This document shows, one piece after another, positions 43,638-53,620 of a stretch of DNA of 64,000 nt; position 1 is the stretch's first letter, and the number at the start of each line of letters is the position of its first letter. Location: positions 1-64,000 of the forward strand of contig CAYGTR010000006.1 of assembly GCA_964352855.1 (NCBI GenBank), written 5' to 3'. The stretch is from Litorimonas sp964352855 (GTDB lineage: Bacteria; Pseudomonadota; Alphaproteobacteria; Caulobacterales; Maricaulaceae). The notes under the pieces are model-generated. The model saw only the letters and a program-made list of their open reading frames with translations, did no database searches and was not told where the DNA came from. A program made the translations under genes and the position numbers.

Positions 43638-44690
43638 ATGTCGAACTGGTCAAAAATCGAAGATGCCATCAAAAACCGTATCGTTATGCTCGATGGTGCC
43701 ATGGGCACAATGCTGCAAAGACAAAATTTGCAAGAAGAAGATTTTCGCGGTGAACGGTTCAAAAATTGGCCGTCGCCCTTACAGGGCAATAATGACCTGC
43801 TCGTATTAACCAAACCCGAAGCGGTTGAAAAAGTGCATCATCAGTTTTTGGCGGCGGGTGCTGACTTGATAGAGACGAATAGCTTTAACGCCACAACAAT
43901 TTCGCAAGCCGATTATGACATGTCCGATCTTGCCCCAGAAATAGCACGCGCCGCAGCTGTGACCGCTCGTAAATGTGCGGATGAATGGACAGCAAAGACA
44001 CCGGATAAACCCCGATGTGTTTTGGGCTCGGTAGGTCCTATGAATAAGACATTGTCAATTTCACCCAAAGTTGAAGATCCGGGTTTCCGTGATGTCACCT
44101 TTGATGAGGTGATGGAAAGCTATGTCGGACAGATCGAGGCGATGATTGATATCGTTGATGCTATTTTGATTGAGACCGTCTTTGACACACTAAATTGCAA
44201 GGCGGCTATCGCAGCTGTGCGTCATGTGTTCGATAAAGTCGGCTATGAGAAACCTCTGTTGATTTCTGGCACAATTACGGACCGTTCGGGCCGGACATTA
44301 TCGGGACAAACAGCCGAGGCTTTTTGGATTTCCATCGCCCATGCTAAACCTTTTGCTGTGGGCCTCAATTGTGCTTTGGGCGCGGATGAAATGCGCCCCC
44401 ATATTGAGGCAATTTCGCGCGTCACCAATACCTATGTCATTGCCTTTCCAAATGCGGGTCTGCCAAATGCGTTCGGTGAATATGACGAAACGCCAGATGA
44501 TATGAGCCGCCAGATCAAACCTTGGATCGAAGAGGGCTTTGTGAATATTCTCGGCGGGTGCTGCGGCACGTCTCCCGACCATATTGCTGCAATTGCCAAA
44601 GCGTCTGAAGGGATTGCACCGCGCAAACCCGTACATCCGGCGCAAACCTTACGCCTATCCGGCTTAGAGCCTTTCCAGATTGCGGTATAG
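43638..44690 (+). CDS. metH: Methionine synthase part 1: homocysteine S-methyltransferase domain
   Basis: The 350-residue protein is the first domain of cobalamin-dependent methionine synthase as a separate gene. It has RIVMLDGAMGTMLQRQ near the start, LETNSFNAT-like DLIETNSFNATT, and the zinc ligands Cys in GLNCALGA and the pair in ILGGCCGTSPDHI. It binds and activates homocysteine. I start at ATG 43638, with GGAAGAG upstream; the ATG at 43560 lies before the predicted transcription start. The gene ends 3 bases before part 2. This split is common in alphaproteobacteria. Control is probably by the palindromic operator in its promoter. Confidence 0.9.
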   Translation: MSNWSKIEDAIKNRIVMLDGAMGTMLQRQNLQEEDFRGERFKNWPSPLQGNNDLLVLTKPEAVEKVHHQFLAAGADLIETNSFNATTISQADYDMSDLAPEIARAAAVTARKCADEWTAKTPDKPRCVLGSVGPMNKTLSISPKVEDPGFRDVTFDEVMESYVGQIEAMIDIVDAILIETVFDTLNCKAAIAAVRHVFDKVGYEKPLLISGTITDRSGRTLSGQTAEAFWISIAHAKPFAVGLNCALGADEMRPHIEAISRVTNTYVIAFPNAGLPNAFGEYDETPDDMSRQIKPWIEEGFVNILGGCCGTSPDHIAAIAKASEGIAPRKPVHPAQTLRLSGLEPFQIAV

Positions 44691-44693
44691 ATC

Positions 44694-47336
44694 ATGACCA
44701 CTTCAGCCACACAATTTGTGAATATCGGTGAACGAACGAATGTTTCGGGTTCCGCCAAATTTAAGAAATTGATCGTCAAAGGTGATTTTGACCAAGCCCT
44801 TTCTGTCGCGCGGCAGCAAGTCGAGAACGGTGCGCAAATCATTGACATTAATATGGATGACGGCTTGATTGACGGCGCAGCCGCCATGACGCGTTTTTTG
44901 CAATTATTGGCAGGTGAGCCGGATATTTCCCGTGTGCCGATTATGATCGACAGTTCGAAATGGGAAGTTTTGGAAGCAGGCCTGAAATGTGTTCAAGGTA
45001 AAGCCGTCGTGAACTCAATCTCTATGAAAGAGGGCGAATCGCCGTTTTTAGAGCAAGCCAAGAAATGCTGTGACCTTGGTGCGGCTGTAGTCGTTATGGC
45101 CTTTGACGAAGAAGGCCAAGCCGAAACAGCGGATCATAAATTCGCGATTTGTGAACGCGCTTATAAACGCCTCACAGAAGAAATTAATTTCCCGCCGGAA
45201 GATATTATCTTCGACCCCAATATCTTTGCAGTTGCGACGGGTATTGAAGAACATAATAATTATGCCGTCGATTTTATCGAAGCCTGTAAACGTATTAAAA
45301 CCAATTTGCCCTATGCCCGTATTTCAGGTGGGCTGTCGAATGTGAGTTTTGCGTTCCGCGGCAATGAACCTTTGCGTGAGGCTATGCATTCGGTCTTTTT
45401 GTATCATGCCATTCCGGCCGGTTTGGATATGGCGATTGTGAATGCGGGACAGCTCACCATCTATGATGACATTCCCGAGGAACTGCGTGAACGTGTCGAA
45501 GACGTTATTCTCAACCGTCGTGATGACGCGACGGATCGTCTGTTGGACGTAGCCGAGAAATACCGTGGTGACGGAAAAGGAAAAGCCGTTGTTGTTAATG
45601 ATGAATGGCGCAAATTACCAGTCGAGAAGCGTCTCGAACATGCCCTCGTGCGTGGGATTACCGATTACATTATCGAAGATACCGAAGAATGCCGCCTAAA
45701 GGCAGAGCGTCCACTCCATGTCATTGAAGGCCCGCTTATGGACGGCATGAATGTGGTTGGGGATCTGTTCGGATCAGGTAAAATGTTCTTGCCGCAGGTC
45801 GTAAAATCTGCACGCGTAATGAAGGCCTCCGTCGCGCATTTGCTGCCCTATATGGAAGAAGAGAAAATTCGACTGGGCAATGCAGATAAATCTAATGGTA
45901 AAATTCTGATGGCGACCGTCAAAGGCGATGTGCATGATATCGGCAAAAACATCGTTGGGGTTGTTCTCCAATGTAATGGTTATGATGTTGTTGATCTTGG
46001 CGTGATGGTGCCTTGTGATAAGATTTTGGCGGCAGCCAAAGAACATGACGTGGATATGGTGGGCCTTTCAGGCCTCATCACACCGTCCCTAGACGAAATG
46101 GTTTATGTAGGTAAAGAAATGCAACGCCTTGGCATGGATATGCCGCTTTTGATTGGCGGGGCAACAACGTCCAAAACCCATACGGCGGTGAAAATTGACC
46201 CGGCTTATGAAAATGGTCAGGTGGTTTATGTGACGGATGCCTCACGTGCCGTGGGTGTTGTCAGTAATTTGTTGGGTGATAATTCTGCTGAGTATCAAGC
46301 GAAGATAAAAGCCGAATATGTGAAGTCCCGCGAAGCTCATCAACGCGGGCAATCGGCAAAATCACGCCTCACGATTAAAGAGGCGCGGTCCAACCCTTGG
46401 ACACCCTCCAAGGGATGGGGTGCTTATACCCCTCATAAACCAACCTTTACCGGCACGAAAACATTGCTCGATTATCCCTTGGAAAAGCTTCGAGACTTCA
46501 TTGATTGGACACCGTTTTTTGCGACATGGGAATTAAAAGGCCGCTATCCGGCCATTTTAGAAAATGAGACTTATGGCGAAGCCGCGCGTGATTTATTCTG
46601 TGATGCCAATACCATGCTGGACACCATGATTGCAGATAAATGGGTCAGCGCGAACGCCGTGTTCGGTTTCTGGCCTGCCAAACAAAATGGCGATGATGTC
46701 GATATCTTTCATGATGAGGCGATGATAGATAAACGGGCGACCTTCCACGGTCTGCGTCAGCAAATCAGCAAAGGTACAGCGAATAAGGCTAATTATTCAA
46801 TTTCTGATTTTTGTTCACCTGATGGCGATTATATTGGCGGTTTTTGCGTCACAGCAGGTTTGGGCGAAGATGCCCGTTCAAAAGAATTTGAAGCTGCAGG
46901 CGATGATTATAATTCTATCCTCTTTAAAGCGCTTTGTGACCGTTTAGCGGAAGCCTTTGCAGAACATTTGCATAAACGTGTGCGGATGGAATTTTGGGGT
47001 TACGCGCCAGAAGAAACCTCTATGGGTGATGAACTCATTGCCGAGAAATATGCAGGTATTCGTCCGGCGCCCGGTTATCCGGCGCAACCGGATCATACCG
47101 AAAAAGCCACATTATTTAACCTATTGGACGCGACGAAAGAAACAGAGGTCATCCTCACGCAAAGCTTCGCGATGTATCCGGCCAGTTCTGTTTCGGGTAT
47201 ATATTTTGGGCACCCTGAAAGTGTCTATTTCGGCGTTGGTAAAATTGAAAAAGACCAAGTTGAAGATTATGCCCGCCGTAAAGGCATGAGCGTCGAAGAC
47301 ACAGAACGTTGGCTTGCGCCGATTCTGAATTACTAA
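44694..47336 (+). CDS. metH: Methionine synthase part 2: folate, cobalamin and activation domains
   Basis: The 880-residue protein holds the remaining MetH domains in order. The pterin-binding domain (FVNIGERTNVSGS, then MIDSSKWEVLEAGLKCVQGK) is followed by the cap and cobalamin-binding domains, with the ligand His414 in GDVHDIGKNIVG. The SAM-dependent reactivation domain has RPAPGYPAQPDHTEK and SGIYFGHPESVYFGVGKI. It transfers the methyl of 5-methyltetrahydrofolate through B12 to homocysteine held by part 1. Translation is likely coupled to part 1. A strong terminator follows. The B12 receptor gene lies divergent from the pair. Confidence 0.95.
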   Translation: MTTSATQFVNIGERTNVSGSAKFKKLIVKGDFDQALSVARQQVENGAQIIDINMDDGLIDGAAAMTRFLQLLAGEPDISRVPIMIDSSKWEVLEAGLKCVQGKAVVNSISMKEGESPFLEQAKKCCDLGAAVVVMAFDEEGQAETADHKFAICERAYKRLTEEINFPPEDIIFDPNIFAVATGIEEHNNYAVDFIEACKRIKTNLPYARISGGLSNVSFAFRGNEPLREAMHSVFLYHAIPAGLDMAIVNAGQLTIYDDIPEELRERVEDVILNRRDDATDRLLDVAEKYRGDGKGKAVVVNDEWRKLPVEKRLEHALVRGITDYIIEDTEECRLKAERPLHVIEGPLMDGMNVVGDLFGSGKMFLPQVVKSARVMKASVAHLLPYMEEEKIRLGNADKSNGKILMATVKGDVHDIGKNIVGVVLQCNGYDVVDLGVMVPCDKILAAAKEHDVDMVGLSGLITPSLDEMVYVGKEMQRLGMDMPLLIGGATTSKTHTAVKIDPAYENGQVVYVTDASRAVGVVSNLLGDNSAEYQAKIKAEYVKSREAHQRGQSAKSRLTIKEARSNPWTPSKGWGAYTPHKPTFTGTKTLLDYPLEKLRDFIDWTPFFATWELKGRYPAILENETYGEAARDLFCDANTMLDTMIADKWVSANAVFGFWPAKQNGDDVDIFHDEAMIDKRATFHGLRQQISKGTANKANYSISDFCSPDGDYIGGFCVTAGLGEDARSKEFEAAGDDYNSILFKALCDRLAEAFAEHLHKRVRMEFWGYAPEETSMGDELIAEKYAGIRPAPGYPAQPDHTEKATLFNLLDATKETEVILTQSFAMYPASSVSGIYFGHPESVYFGVGKIEKDQVEDYARRKGMSVEDTERWLAPILNY

Positions 47337-47365
47337 AACCTACCCAGTCCGAGACCGGGTAGGTT

Positions 47366-47400
47366 CAATAGCTTGGAAGTGTAGAAGCTATTGAGTTTTT
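47366..47400 (+). terminator. Rho-independent terminator after metH
   Basis: Stem CAATAGCTT / AAGCTATTG (47366-47374 and 47385-47393), an 11-base loop... then AGTTTTT. A second small hairpin, CCTACCC/GGGTAGG, lies just upstream at 47339-47363. Confidence 0.85.
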
Positions 47401-47406
47401 ACAGTC

Positions 47407-47730
47407 TTAAGGGCAAATATATTTAAGCTCTGTGGCAAAGCCTAAACCTTGTTCAAAGGCGGACAATCTGATGATGTCTCCATCTGCAATACCTGTGAGT
47501 TGCAATTCTATTCTATCGACACCAAAAACCGAACGGATAGAGCCTTTGCCTGCGTGACGATCTATAATGAGCCGGGATGTTATTTTCTTTCCATGTGATT
47601 TATAATGTCCCGAGTAATAAAACCCATTGTCGCCGCCTTTAAACTCGCCGTCTTTGGCAATAACAACGCCGTGCCCCAGACTTTGCGTTGTGCCAAAAGT
47701 CGCTGAATAGATTCCGTTTTTTAACTGCAT
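47407..47730 (-). CDS. GrlR-like small regulatory/unknown protein
   Basis: The 107-residue protein reads as a compact beta-barrel: MQLKNGIYSATF, GVVIAKDGEFKGGDNGFYYSGHY, then SRLIIDRHAGKGSIRSVFG. This is the pattern of the GrlR family, named for a negative regulator of type III secretion but widespread in alphaproteobacteria with no secretion system. No secretion genes are in the window, so a role in secretion should not be assumed. It stands alone between two terminators. Confidence 0.55.
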   Translation of the reverse strand: MQLKNGIYSATFGTTQSLGHGVVIAKDGEFKGGDNGFYYSGHYKSHGKKITSRLIIDRHAGKGSIRSVFGVDRIELQLTGIADGDIIRLSAFEQGLGFATELKYICP

Positions 47731-47847
47731 GCGCCCAATCTCCTTTATACCTTCCCACCTGATGCTGAATAGATTATCAAACTCTAAACATAAGTGTATA
47801 ATTTATAATACACCCTACAAATGTAGGGGTAGTTATCTGAGGTCAAT

Positions 47848-47900
47848 AAAAAACCCGCTCCGTATAAATTGCGTAAACGCAATATCTACCAAGCGGGTTT
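47848..47900 (-). terminator. Rho-independent terminator after degQ
   Basis: On the minus strand the sequence AAACCCGCTT ... AGCGGGTTTTTT forms an outer stem. An inner hairpin, ATTGCG-TTTA-CGCAAT, lies between, followed by the U-run. It lies 22 bases beyond the protease stop. Confidence 0.8.
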
Positions 47901-47921
47901 GAAGATGGTTTTGTAGGGGGA

Positions 47922-49352
47922 CTATCGAACGGCTAAGAAAATTCTTGAACCGCCCCGCTCAACGGAAAGTGCGAAGGGGCCGTCCTTGCCATCTATGCGG
48001 TCTTCGAACTCTTTCAAGTTTGCAACATCTTCGCGGTTGACCGACCGAATAACATCGCCCCGGCGCAGGCCAGCGCGATAGGCTTTGGATCCGCGATCGA
48101 CACTCATGACATAAACGCCTTCATCACCGCCGCGTAATTCAACGTCATCCGGAATATTTCCGATAGACGCGCCTGAGAAAGACTCCATAGCGGGCACATC
48201 ATCAACGGCGTCGTCTGTAAGGACTTCACGTTCCTCTTCGACTTCTGCCACTTCGATACGAGTTGTACGGCGTTTGCCATCGCGAATATATGTTAATTCA
48301 GCGCGCGTGCCGGGGGTTACCAAACCCACTGCATTGCGAATATCAGAGGCATCACGAATGTCATCACCATTAAAGCCAACAATAACGTCGCCTTCTTGCA
48401 AGCCTGCTTTATCTGCGGGCGTATCGTCCTCAACAGAGCTGACCAACGCTCCGTTCAACGTGGTGAGTTCAAGCGACTCACGAAGGGCAGGTGTGATATT
48501 TTGAATACCCACGCCAATGCGTCCACGCCGAACCTCGCCATTTTCTTTTAACTGTTCAATGACTGATGTCACGATGCGCGTTGGCACTGCAAAACCAATC
48601 CCATTATTGCCGCCTGAGCGGCTCAGAATGGCTGTATTAATCCCGATTAATTCGCCTTTGGAGTTGACCAAAGCACCGCCAGAATTCCCGGGATTAATAG
48701 ACGCATCCGTCTGAATATAATCCTGATAATTATCGCCGCCTCCTTGGTCGCGGCCAAGGGCGCTGACGATACCTGTTGTTACCGTACTGGATAGGCCATA
48801 GGGGTTACCGACGGCGATAACGTAATCGCCGACTTTTACATCCCGACTTCGCGCAATGTTTAAAGCTGTCAGATTTTTGGCATCAATTTTAACAAGGGCG
48901 AGGTCTGTACGGGGATCAGAGCCTATTAACTCGCCTTCCAGCTCGCGTTTATCCTCGAGCGTGATCGTAATACGGTCTGCATCTTTCACAACGTGATTAT
49001 TTGTGACGATTAAGCCTTCATTTGCATCAATGATAACACCAGAGCCCAGACCACGTCGGGGTTGATCCTGCATTTCAGGTAAGCGCCCACCAAAGAAACG
49101 TCGTAAGAATTCTTCTTGTCCGCCCAGATCCACGGAGGGGGCTTCACTTGTTCCCTCGACATCAATAGACACAACAGCGGGTGTAATGCGTTCCAGCAAG
49201 GGCGCCATCGTTAGCACACCTCGTGTATTGTCGATGGTTAAAACACCGGTTTGACCAATGGCGGCACTATTGGAATATACGCCTTGGGATATCGCGATAG
49301 GAGCGACAAGCAAGGCGAGACCGCTGGCCGCAATCAAAAGAGATTTACGCAT
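47922..49352 (-). CDS. degQ: Periplasmic Do/DegQ serine protease
   Basis: This HtrA-family protease and chaperone of the periplasm has 476 residues from ATG 49352 (AGGA upstream), with a signal peptide ending near APIAISQ. The triad is His120 in TNNHVVKD, Asp150 in TDLALVKID and Ser224 in NPGNSGGALV. Two PDZ domains follow: one with GALVSSVEDDTPADKAGLQEGD, one with GVYVMSVDRGSKAYRAGLRRGD. It removes misfolded envelope proteins. Whether it is DegP or DegQ by function cannot be told. A strong terminator follows. Confidence 0.88.
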   Translation of the reverse strand: MRKSLLIAASGLALLVAPIAISQGVYSNSAAIGQTGVLTIDNTRGVLTMAPLLERITPAVVSIDVEGTSEAPSVDLGGQEEFLRRFFGGRLPEMQDQPRRGLGSGVIIDANEGLIVTNNHVVKDADRITITLEDKRELEGELIGSDPRTDLALVKIDAKNLTALNIARSRDVKVGDYVIAVGNPYGLSSTVTTGIVSALGRDQGGGDNYQDYIQTDASINPGNSGGALVNSKGELIGINTAILSRSGGNNGIGFAVPTRIVTSVIEQLKENGEVRRGRIGVGIQNITPALRESLELTTLNGALVSSVEDDTPADKAGLQEGDVIVGFNGDDIRDASDIRNAVGLVTPGTRAELTYIRDGKRRTTRIEVAEVEEEREVLTDDAVDDVPAMESFSGASIGNIPDDVELRGGDEGVYVMSVDRGSKAYRAGLRRGDVIRSVNREDVANLKEFEDRIDGKDGPFALSVERGGSRIFLAVR

Positions 49353-49385
49353 GGGAAGTCCTGTCATTGTTAAATTCTGTAACAT

Positions 49386-49624
49386 CCTGTCAATCTAGGA
49401 CGTGACAGCGCTTCGACAAGGGGGCAGGGCAGAAGATGAAGGTGTTTTAATATCGCCGGTCTAGTCTTGAGTAAGAAGCGCGCGTGATCAATACGCCATC
49501 CAGCGTATCTTTTAAATTAAAACAGAGGAATATAAACACATGCTTGAACCTAAAGGTCTTAATGGTGATTGTATAAATGCAAAAACTGCATACGCTGATG
49601 CATAGGCTTTAAGGATCAAGCGTA
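49386..49624. other. Divergent intergenic region, protease/mprF
   Basis: The 239 bases hold the promoters of degQ (minus) and mprF (plus). AAGGA about nine bases before the mprF ATG is the ribosome site. No clear operator or RNA is seen; partial repeats of ATGCATA/CTGCATA at 49580-49605 may be accidental. Confidence 0.3.
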
Positions 49625-52216
49625 ATGAGAGAACCACACTATATCACAAAACCGGATATCTCAGGCGGTAAACCCCCTGCGCATTTACTGCGTTGGCAGA
49701 CAATATTGGCAGTTATTATAGGGCTGGTCATATTTTCGTTTGCACTCGCTATCATTTGGGGGGCGATAAAAACGACCTCTTACGATCAATTCATTGAACG
49801 GTTGGGACAATTATCTGCAGGTTTGATAAGCGTAGCTTTGTTGTTTGCACTGATCAGCTTTGCTTTGGCCAGTCTGGAAGACGCTGTTGAAGCGCCTAGA
49901 GGCGAGAAGCGTCATGTCGTGAATGATTTTCTATCGGCCTTTATTGCCAACTCGGTTACGAATATCACGGATATGGGGTCTTTGTCGGGGTTAAATATTA
50001 AAACACGCGTGTTTAGCGCTTGGTCGCTCACATCAATTGATATGGCGCGGATAAATAAACTAACACAACGTGTCAGCGTCATGAGTGGTGCCGTGCTTCT
50101 GATTGCGGCGCTTTTGCTGAATATCACTGTTATCAGCGCGGCCTATGGCATACCCCCAATCGCTCTTTACGGGTTTTCTCTGATTGCGGTCATGTTGGTC
50201 ATTGTGTCATGGCTAAACAGCCGAAATTTATCTGACGATAAGGCACGACTGTCAAAAAAGACAATACGCGTATTTACCATCAATTCTGCAAAATGGCTCA
50301 CAGCTGCTGCCACCTTTTATTTTTGTCTCCTCGGCAGCACGGAGCTGTCTTTTTCTGTAGTTCTATTATTATTTATTCTGGCTCATAGCGCGGGTCGCAT
50401 AAGTGGCTTGCCGGGTGGTATAGGTGTTTTTGAGGCGGCTTGTTTTCTGCTCTTTACACAAACTGCCGCGGCGGACATGGCCGTGGCTTTAGTCGCCTAT
50501 CGGTGCCTCTATTTTTTCGTGCCATTATTGGTTTCGGCTCTGATTATCGGCATGGCTAAAGCTAATCCTTTACGCCGCGAATTAACACGCAAGGGGGCGC
50601 CCGTTTTGGATTTATTTGAGACAATGGCCCCGCCGCTTTATGCTGTTCTGATATTTTTGACGGGTGTGATGATGCTGATATCGGCAGCCACACCCGACCG
50701 TATCGACGCAATCCCTATTCCGGGCAATAGTTTTGGGGTGGTCGTGATAGAACTGTCACACTTGCTTGCGAGTTTTATAGCCAGTCTTTTATTAATCGTC
50801 GCAATGGGTTTGCGTCGCCGGCTCCGCAATGCGTGGGCTTTGGCCATTCTTTTCATGGGCGTTGGCGCTGCTTTGACATTGTTAAAAGGGGCTGATCCTA
50901 AAGGGGCCATTATATTAATTATCTTAGCGTTTTGCCTTTATACCTCAAAAGCGGCCTTTTATCGAAAGGGTTATATTCGACAAATCCCTTTAAATTTACC
51001 GCGTCTTGGACTCATAGTATCCGCCATTGGCTTTGCCCTATGGGTCGGATTTTACAGCTATCTTGATGCGCCTTACAGTTCTGACTTATGGTGGCAATTT
51101 GGATCGGAAGGAGACTTATCGCGTTTTCTACGTGCGTTTGTTTTCATCGGGTCCGTCATAAGCCTCTATGCGTTTTGGCGGTTTTTACAGCCTGCGCCTA
51201 TTTTAAATGCCCCGAAACTGAGCGATGGTGATTTTGCCAAAATCCGCCAAATCCTGAGTGAGGCAGAAAATCCGGGCAGTGAGTCAAATTTGGCTTTCAT
51301 GGGCGATAAACAATTCTTGCTCTCCCAGAGCGGTCGGTCTTTTATCATGTACGGTATTAAAGGTCGCAATTGGGTCGCAATGGGTAATCCGGTCGGGTTG
51401 GCGTCCGAGCATAAAGAACTTATTTGGGCTTTCCGTCAACTTGCCGATCAATGGGATGCATGGCCTTGTTTTTACGCCGTGAGAGGCGATGCCTTAAATG
51501 ATTTTATTGATGCTGGTATGGCGTTACAAAAAATCGGGGAATTGGCTTTAATAGACCTCCCCATATTTTCTATGGAAGGTAAAATCCGCAGCGAGCTGAG
51601 AAACTCTAAAAGCAGAGCCCTGCGCGAAGGCTGCGCATTTGAAATTATTTATCCGGAGCAGGACTCGCCGGAAATGGACATGATTGAGATTGTGTCCAAT
51701 AATTGGCTGAATAAACATCAAGGGAAAGAAAAGCGGTTCTCACTCGGCCGATTTGACCGTGCCGTCTTAAGCGAGCAACCGGTTGCGATTATAAAACGAG
51801 ATGGACACATTATCGCTTTTGCAAACCTCTGGCAAACATCAGATAAATCGGAAATATCAGTTGACTTGATGCGGTATGAAGATGTCAAAATAAATGGCCT
51901 TATGGACTTTCTGTTTGTTGAGATTATGCTTTGGGCCAAAGAACAAGGCTATGCCCGTTTTGGACTCGGTATGGCACCACTGGCCGGGTTGGAGGGCGAC
52001 AAACTCGCACCCTTTATGACGAAATTAGGGGCGCTTATTTTTGAACATGGCGGTCGGTTTTACAGCTTCAAAGGCTTAAGGGCATTTAAGCAGAAATTTA
52101 ATCCCGACTGGCAGCCCGTGTACCTCGCCGCTCCAAGCCAAGTGACGATGCCTGTTGCCTTGGGCAGCTTGGCGCTTCTCAGTGGCGGAGGGCTTTTAGG
52201 CCTGATTCAAAAATGA
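49625..52216 (+). CDS. mprF: Lysyl-phosphatidylglycerol synthase/flippase MprF (LpiA)
   Basis: The 863-residue membrane protein is of full MprF length. About fourteen hydrophobic segments form the flippase half; SGLPGGIGVFEAACFLL is the characteristic motif. A soluble C-terminal DUF2156/GNAT-like domain (about 540-850) with FLLSQSGRSFIMYGIKGR and RFGLGMAPLAGL transfers lysine (or alanine) from tRNA to phosphatidylglycerol. The aminoacyl-lipid lowers negative charge of the membrane and gives resistance to cationic peptides and acid. The convergent VirJ-type hydrolase 13 bases away belongs to the same lipid cycle in other alphaproteobacteria (LpiA/AcvB). Confidence 0.88.
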   Translation: MREPHYITKPDISGGKPPAHLLRWQTILAVIIGLVIFSFALAIIWGAIKTTSYDQFIERLGQLSAGLISVALLFALISFALASLEDAVEAPRGEKRHVVNDFLSAFIANSVTNITDMGSLSGLNIKTRVFSAWSLTSIDMARINKLTQRVSVMSGAVLLIAALLLNITVISAAYGIPPIALYGFSLIAVMLVIVSWLNSRNLSDDKARLSKKTIRVFTINSAKWLTAAATFYFCLLGSTELSFSVVLLLFILAHSAGRISGLPGGIGVFEAACFLLFTQTAAADMAVALVAYRCLYFFVPLLVSALIIGMAKANPLRRELTRKGAPVLDLFETMAPPLYAVLIFLTGVMMLISAATPDRIDAIPIPGNSFGVVVIELSHLLASFIASLLLIVAMGLRRRLRNAWALAILFMGVGAALTLLKGADPKGAIILIILAFCLYTSKAAFYRKGYIRQIPLNLPRLGLIVSAIGFALWVGFYSYLDAPYSSDLWWQFGSEGDLSRFLRAFVFIGSVISLYAFWRFLQPAPILNAPKLSDGDFAKIRQILSEAENPGSESNLAFMGDKQFLLSQSGRSFIMYGIKGRNWVAMGNPVGLASEHKELIWAFRQLADQWDAWPCFYAVRGDALNDFIDAGMALQKIGELALIDLPIFSMEGKIRSELRNSKSRALREGCAFEIIYPEQDSPEMDMIEIVSNNWLNKHQGKEKRFSLGRFDRAVLSEQPVAIIKRDGHIIAFANLWQTSDKSEISVDLMRYEDVKINGLMDFLFVEIMLWAKEQGYARFGLGMAPLAGLEGDKLAPFMTKLGALIFEHGGRFYSFKGLRAFKQKFNPDWQPVYLAAPSQVTMPVALGSLALLSGGGLLGLIQK

Positions 52217-52229
52217 GGGTGCCTCGTGA

Positions 52230-52856
52230 TTATCTGCCGTGTGATATGTTTAAAAAATCCTCAATTGTGGCGAGTAATGGCCCAAAGTCTTTGTTAAAGT
52301 CATGTCCTCCGGGGAGGCTGATAATGGTTAAACTGTCTATAGATGTTAGTTTCGCCCGCGCGCCGATATAATCCGTTTCTCCATGAACATATAATATAGG
52401 CGCTATTTGAGCAAGTTGTTGAATTTCGGGTGCCGTCTCTTTTGCGGCGGGTGTTGATTTGTTCAACCAACTCCGAAAAAAGAACTCAAAATCGGCTTCT
52501 GCTGGCGGCGCTATCAATATGGTATTGACGATGTGTTTTTTCAGATGAGATGGTAGTCGGTTGAGGGCAAAGGGTAATGTCCCCGCTCCAAAAGAATAAC
52601 CAATAAATGTGAATTGCGCCGCAGGATTTACTTTCAGACGGCGCAACATATAAGCTTTTAAATCATCCGACATTTTTTGTGGCGAACGTTTGTTCCAAAA
52701 ATATTCTATGGCTTTGACGCGCGCCGTTGGGATGCCCTGCTTTGCGAGTTTATCAGCTATAAATTTCGCAATAGGGGTCCAAAGACCATCGCCACTTATC
52801 ACACAGGCATAATGCTGTGGCTTTGCTAACTTTGGCTTATGCAATGTGAATTTCAT
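52230..52856 (-). CDS. VirJ/AcvB-type hydrolase (lysyl-PG hydrolase family)
   Basis: The 208-residue alpha/beta hydrolase has SGDGLW (GDGG-type motif of VirJ proteins), nucleophile Ser88 in GYSFGAGTLP, Asp162 in GETDYIG and His185 in PGGHDF. AcvB proteins hydrolyse lysyl-phosphatidylglycerol and usually sit in the periplasm. This protein has no signal peptide, and an in-frame stop lies two codons before the ATG, so the start is not mis-called. It is either cytoplasmic or has lost export. Its convergent position with mprF supports a common lipid role. Confidence 0.78.
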   Translation of the reverse strand: MKFTLHKPKLAKPQHYACVISGDGLWTPIAKFIADKLAKQGIPTARVKAIEYFWNKRSPQKMSDDLKAYMLRRLKVNPAAQFTFIGYSFGAGTLPFALNRLPSHLKKHIVNTILIAPPAEADFEFFFRSWLNKSTPAAKETAPEIQQLAQIAPILYVHGETDYIGARAKLTSIDSLTIISLPGGHDFNKDFGPLLATIEDFLNISHGR

Positions 52857-53053
52857 GTTCAGTCAAAACCCAAAAAGGCTATCATAACCTTGTTAAAAAG
52901 ACCTAATGTCTGAGTTGTGATTATGACAGACAAACAAAATTTCACCCATCAATTTTTCAAAATATTATACATAAGAGGTTTAAGGCCTGCGACACTTAGG
53001 ATGCATATTATTTCGGGATATATTCCGATGAGTGTTCATGTTAAGTTTCTGAT

Positions 53054-53620
53054 ATGATAAAATTTATAAGCCTATCAGCCTTCATTGTGCTCTTAACGTG
53101 TTCCGGTGCTAAGGTTTCTGAACCCGCAAGCTCCACTGATTTTCTGGCTGCGTTATCGCCGCTTTGCAATCAAACATATACTGGTCAAGTTGTCAGTGAT
53201 GATCCGCAAGATGCAGACTGGCGCGCTTCGGTTTTGATCTTGGGGCCGATTTCGTGTTCGGCTTCAGGTGCGATATCTATGCCCTTAGCAGTGGGCGACG
53301 ATACTAGTCGAACCTGGTTCTTAACCCCGGCAGACCAAAATATTGAATTTCGTCATCAGCACCTCCTCAAAAATGGAGATATTGACCCTGTGTCTGATTA
53401 TGGCGGTTACTCAGATGCGCTGACCTTAGAGGGAGGCGAATGGACAGTTGATTTTCCTGCTGATGGGAAGACCGTGAAGATTTTCAAAGACAATGGTTTG
53501 GAAGTCTCCGTCAGCAATGTTTGGACGTTTGAATACCGCGAAGGACTTGCATTGAATTATGAGCTTAACCGCGAAGCTCGCTATTTTCGGGCAGAATTTG
53601 ATTTAACGGAACCAGAATAA
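53054..53620 (+). CDS. Hypothetical lipoprotein
   Basis: The 188-residue protein has a probable lipoprotein signal (SLSAFIVLLTCSG). It then has a beta-rich domain with CNQTYTGQVVSDDP, a conserved-looking WFLTPADQNIEFRHQH and a late RYFRAEFDL. I do not recognise the family with certainty; small lipoproteins of this style are common in Maricaulales-like genomes. It stands alone between VirJ and the sdh operon, with an AT-rich leader of about 200 bp and no clear SD. Confidence 0.55.
   Translation: MIKFISLSAFIVLLTCSGAKVSEPASSTDFLAALSPLCNQTYTGQVVSDDPQDADWRASVLILGPISCSASGAISMPLAVGDDTSRTWFLTPADQNIEFRHQHLLKNGDIDPVSDYGGYSDALTLEGGEWTVDFPADGKTVKIFKDNGLEVSVSNVWTFEYREGLALNYELNREARYFRAEFDLTEPE

Noticed and set aside
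47407..47730. Type III secretion control by the GrlR-like protein
   Set aside because: No secretion genes are in the window and the family is broad, so only the fold resemblance is reported.
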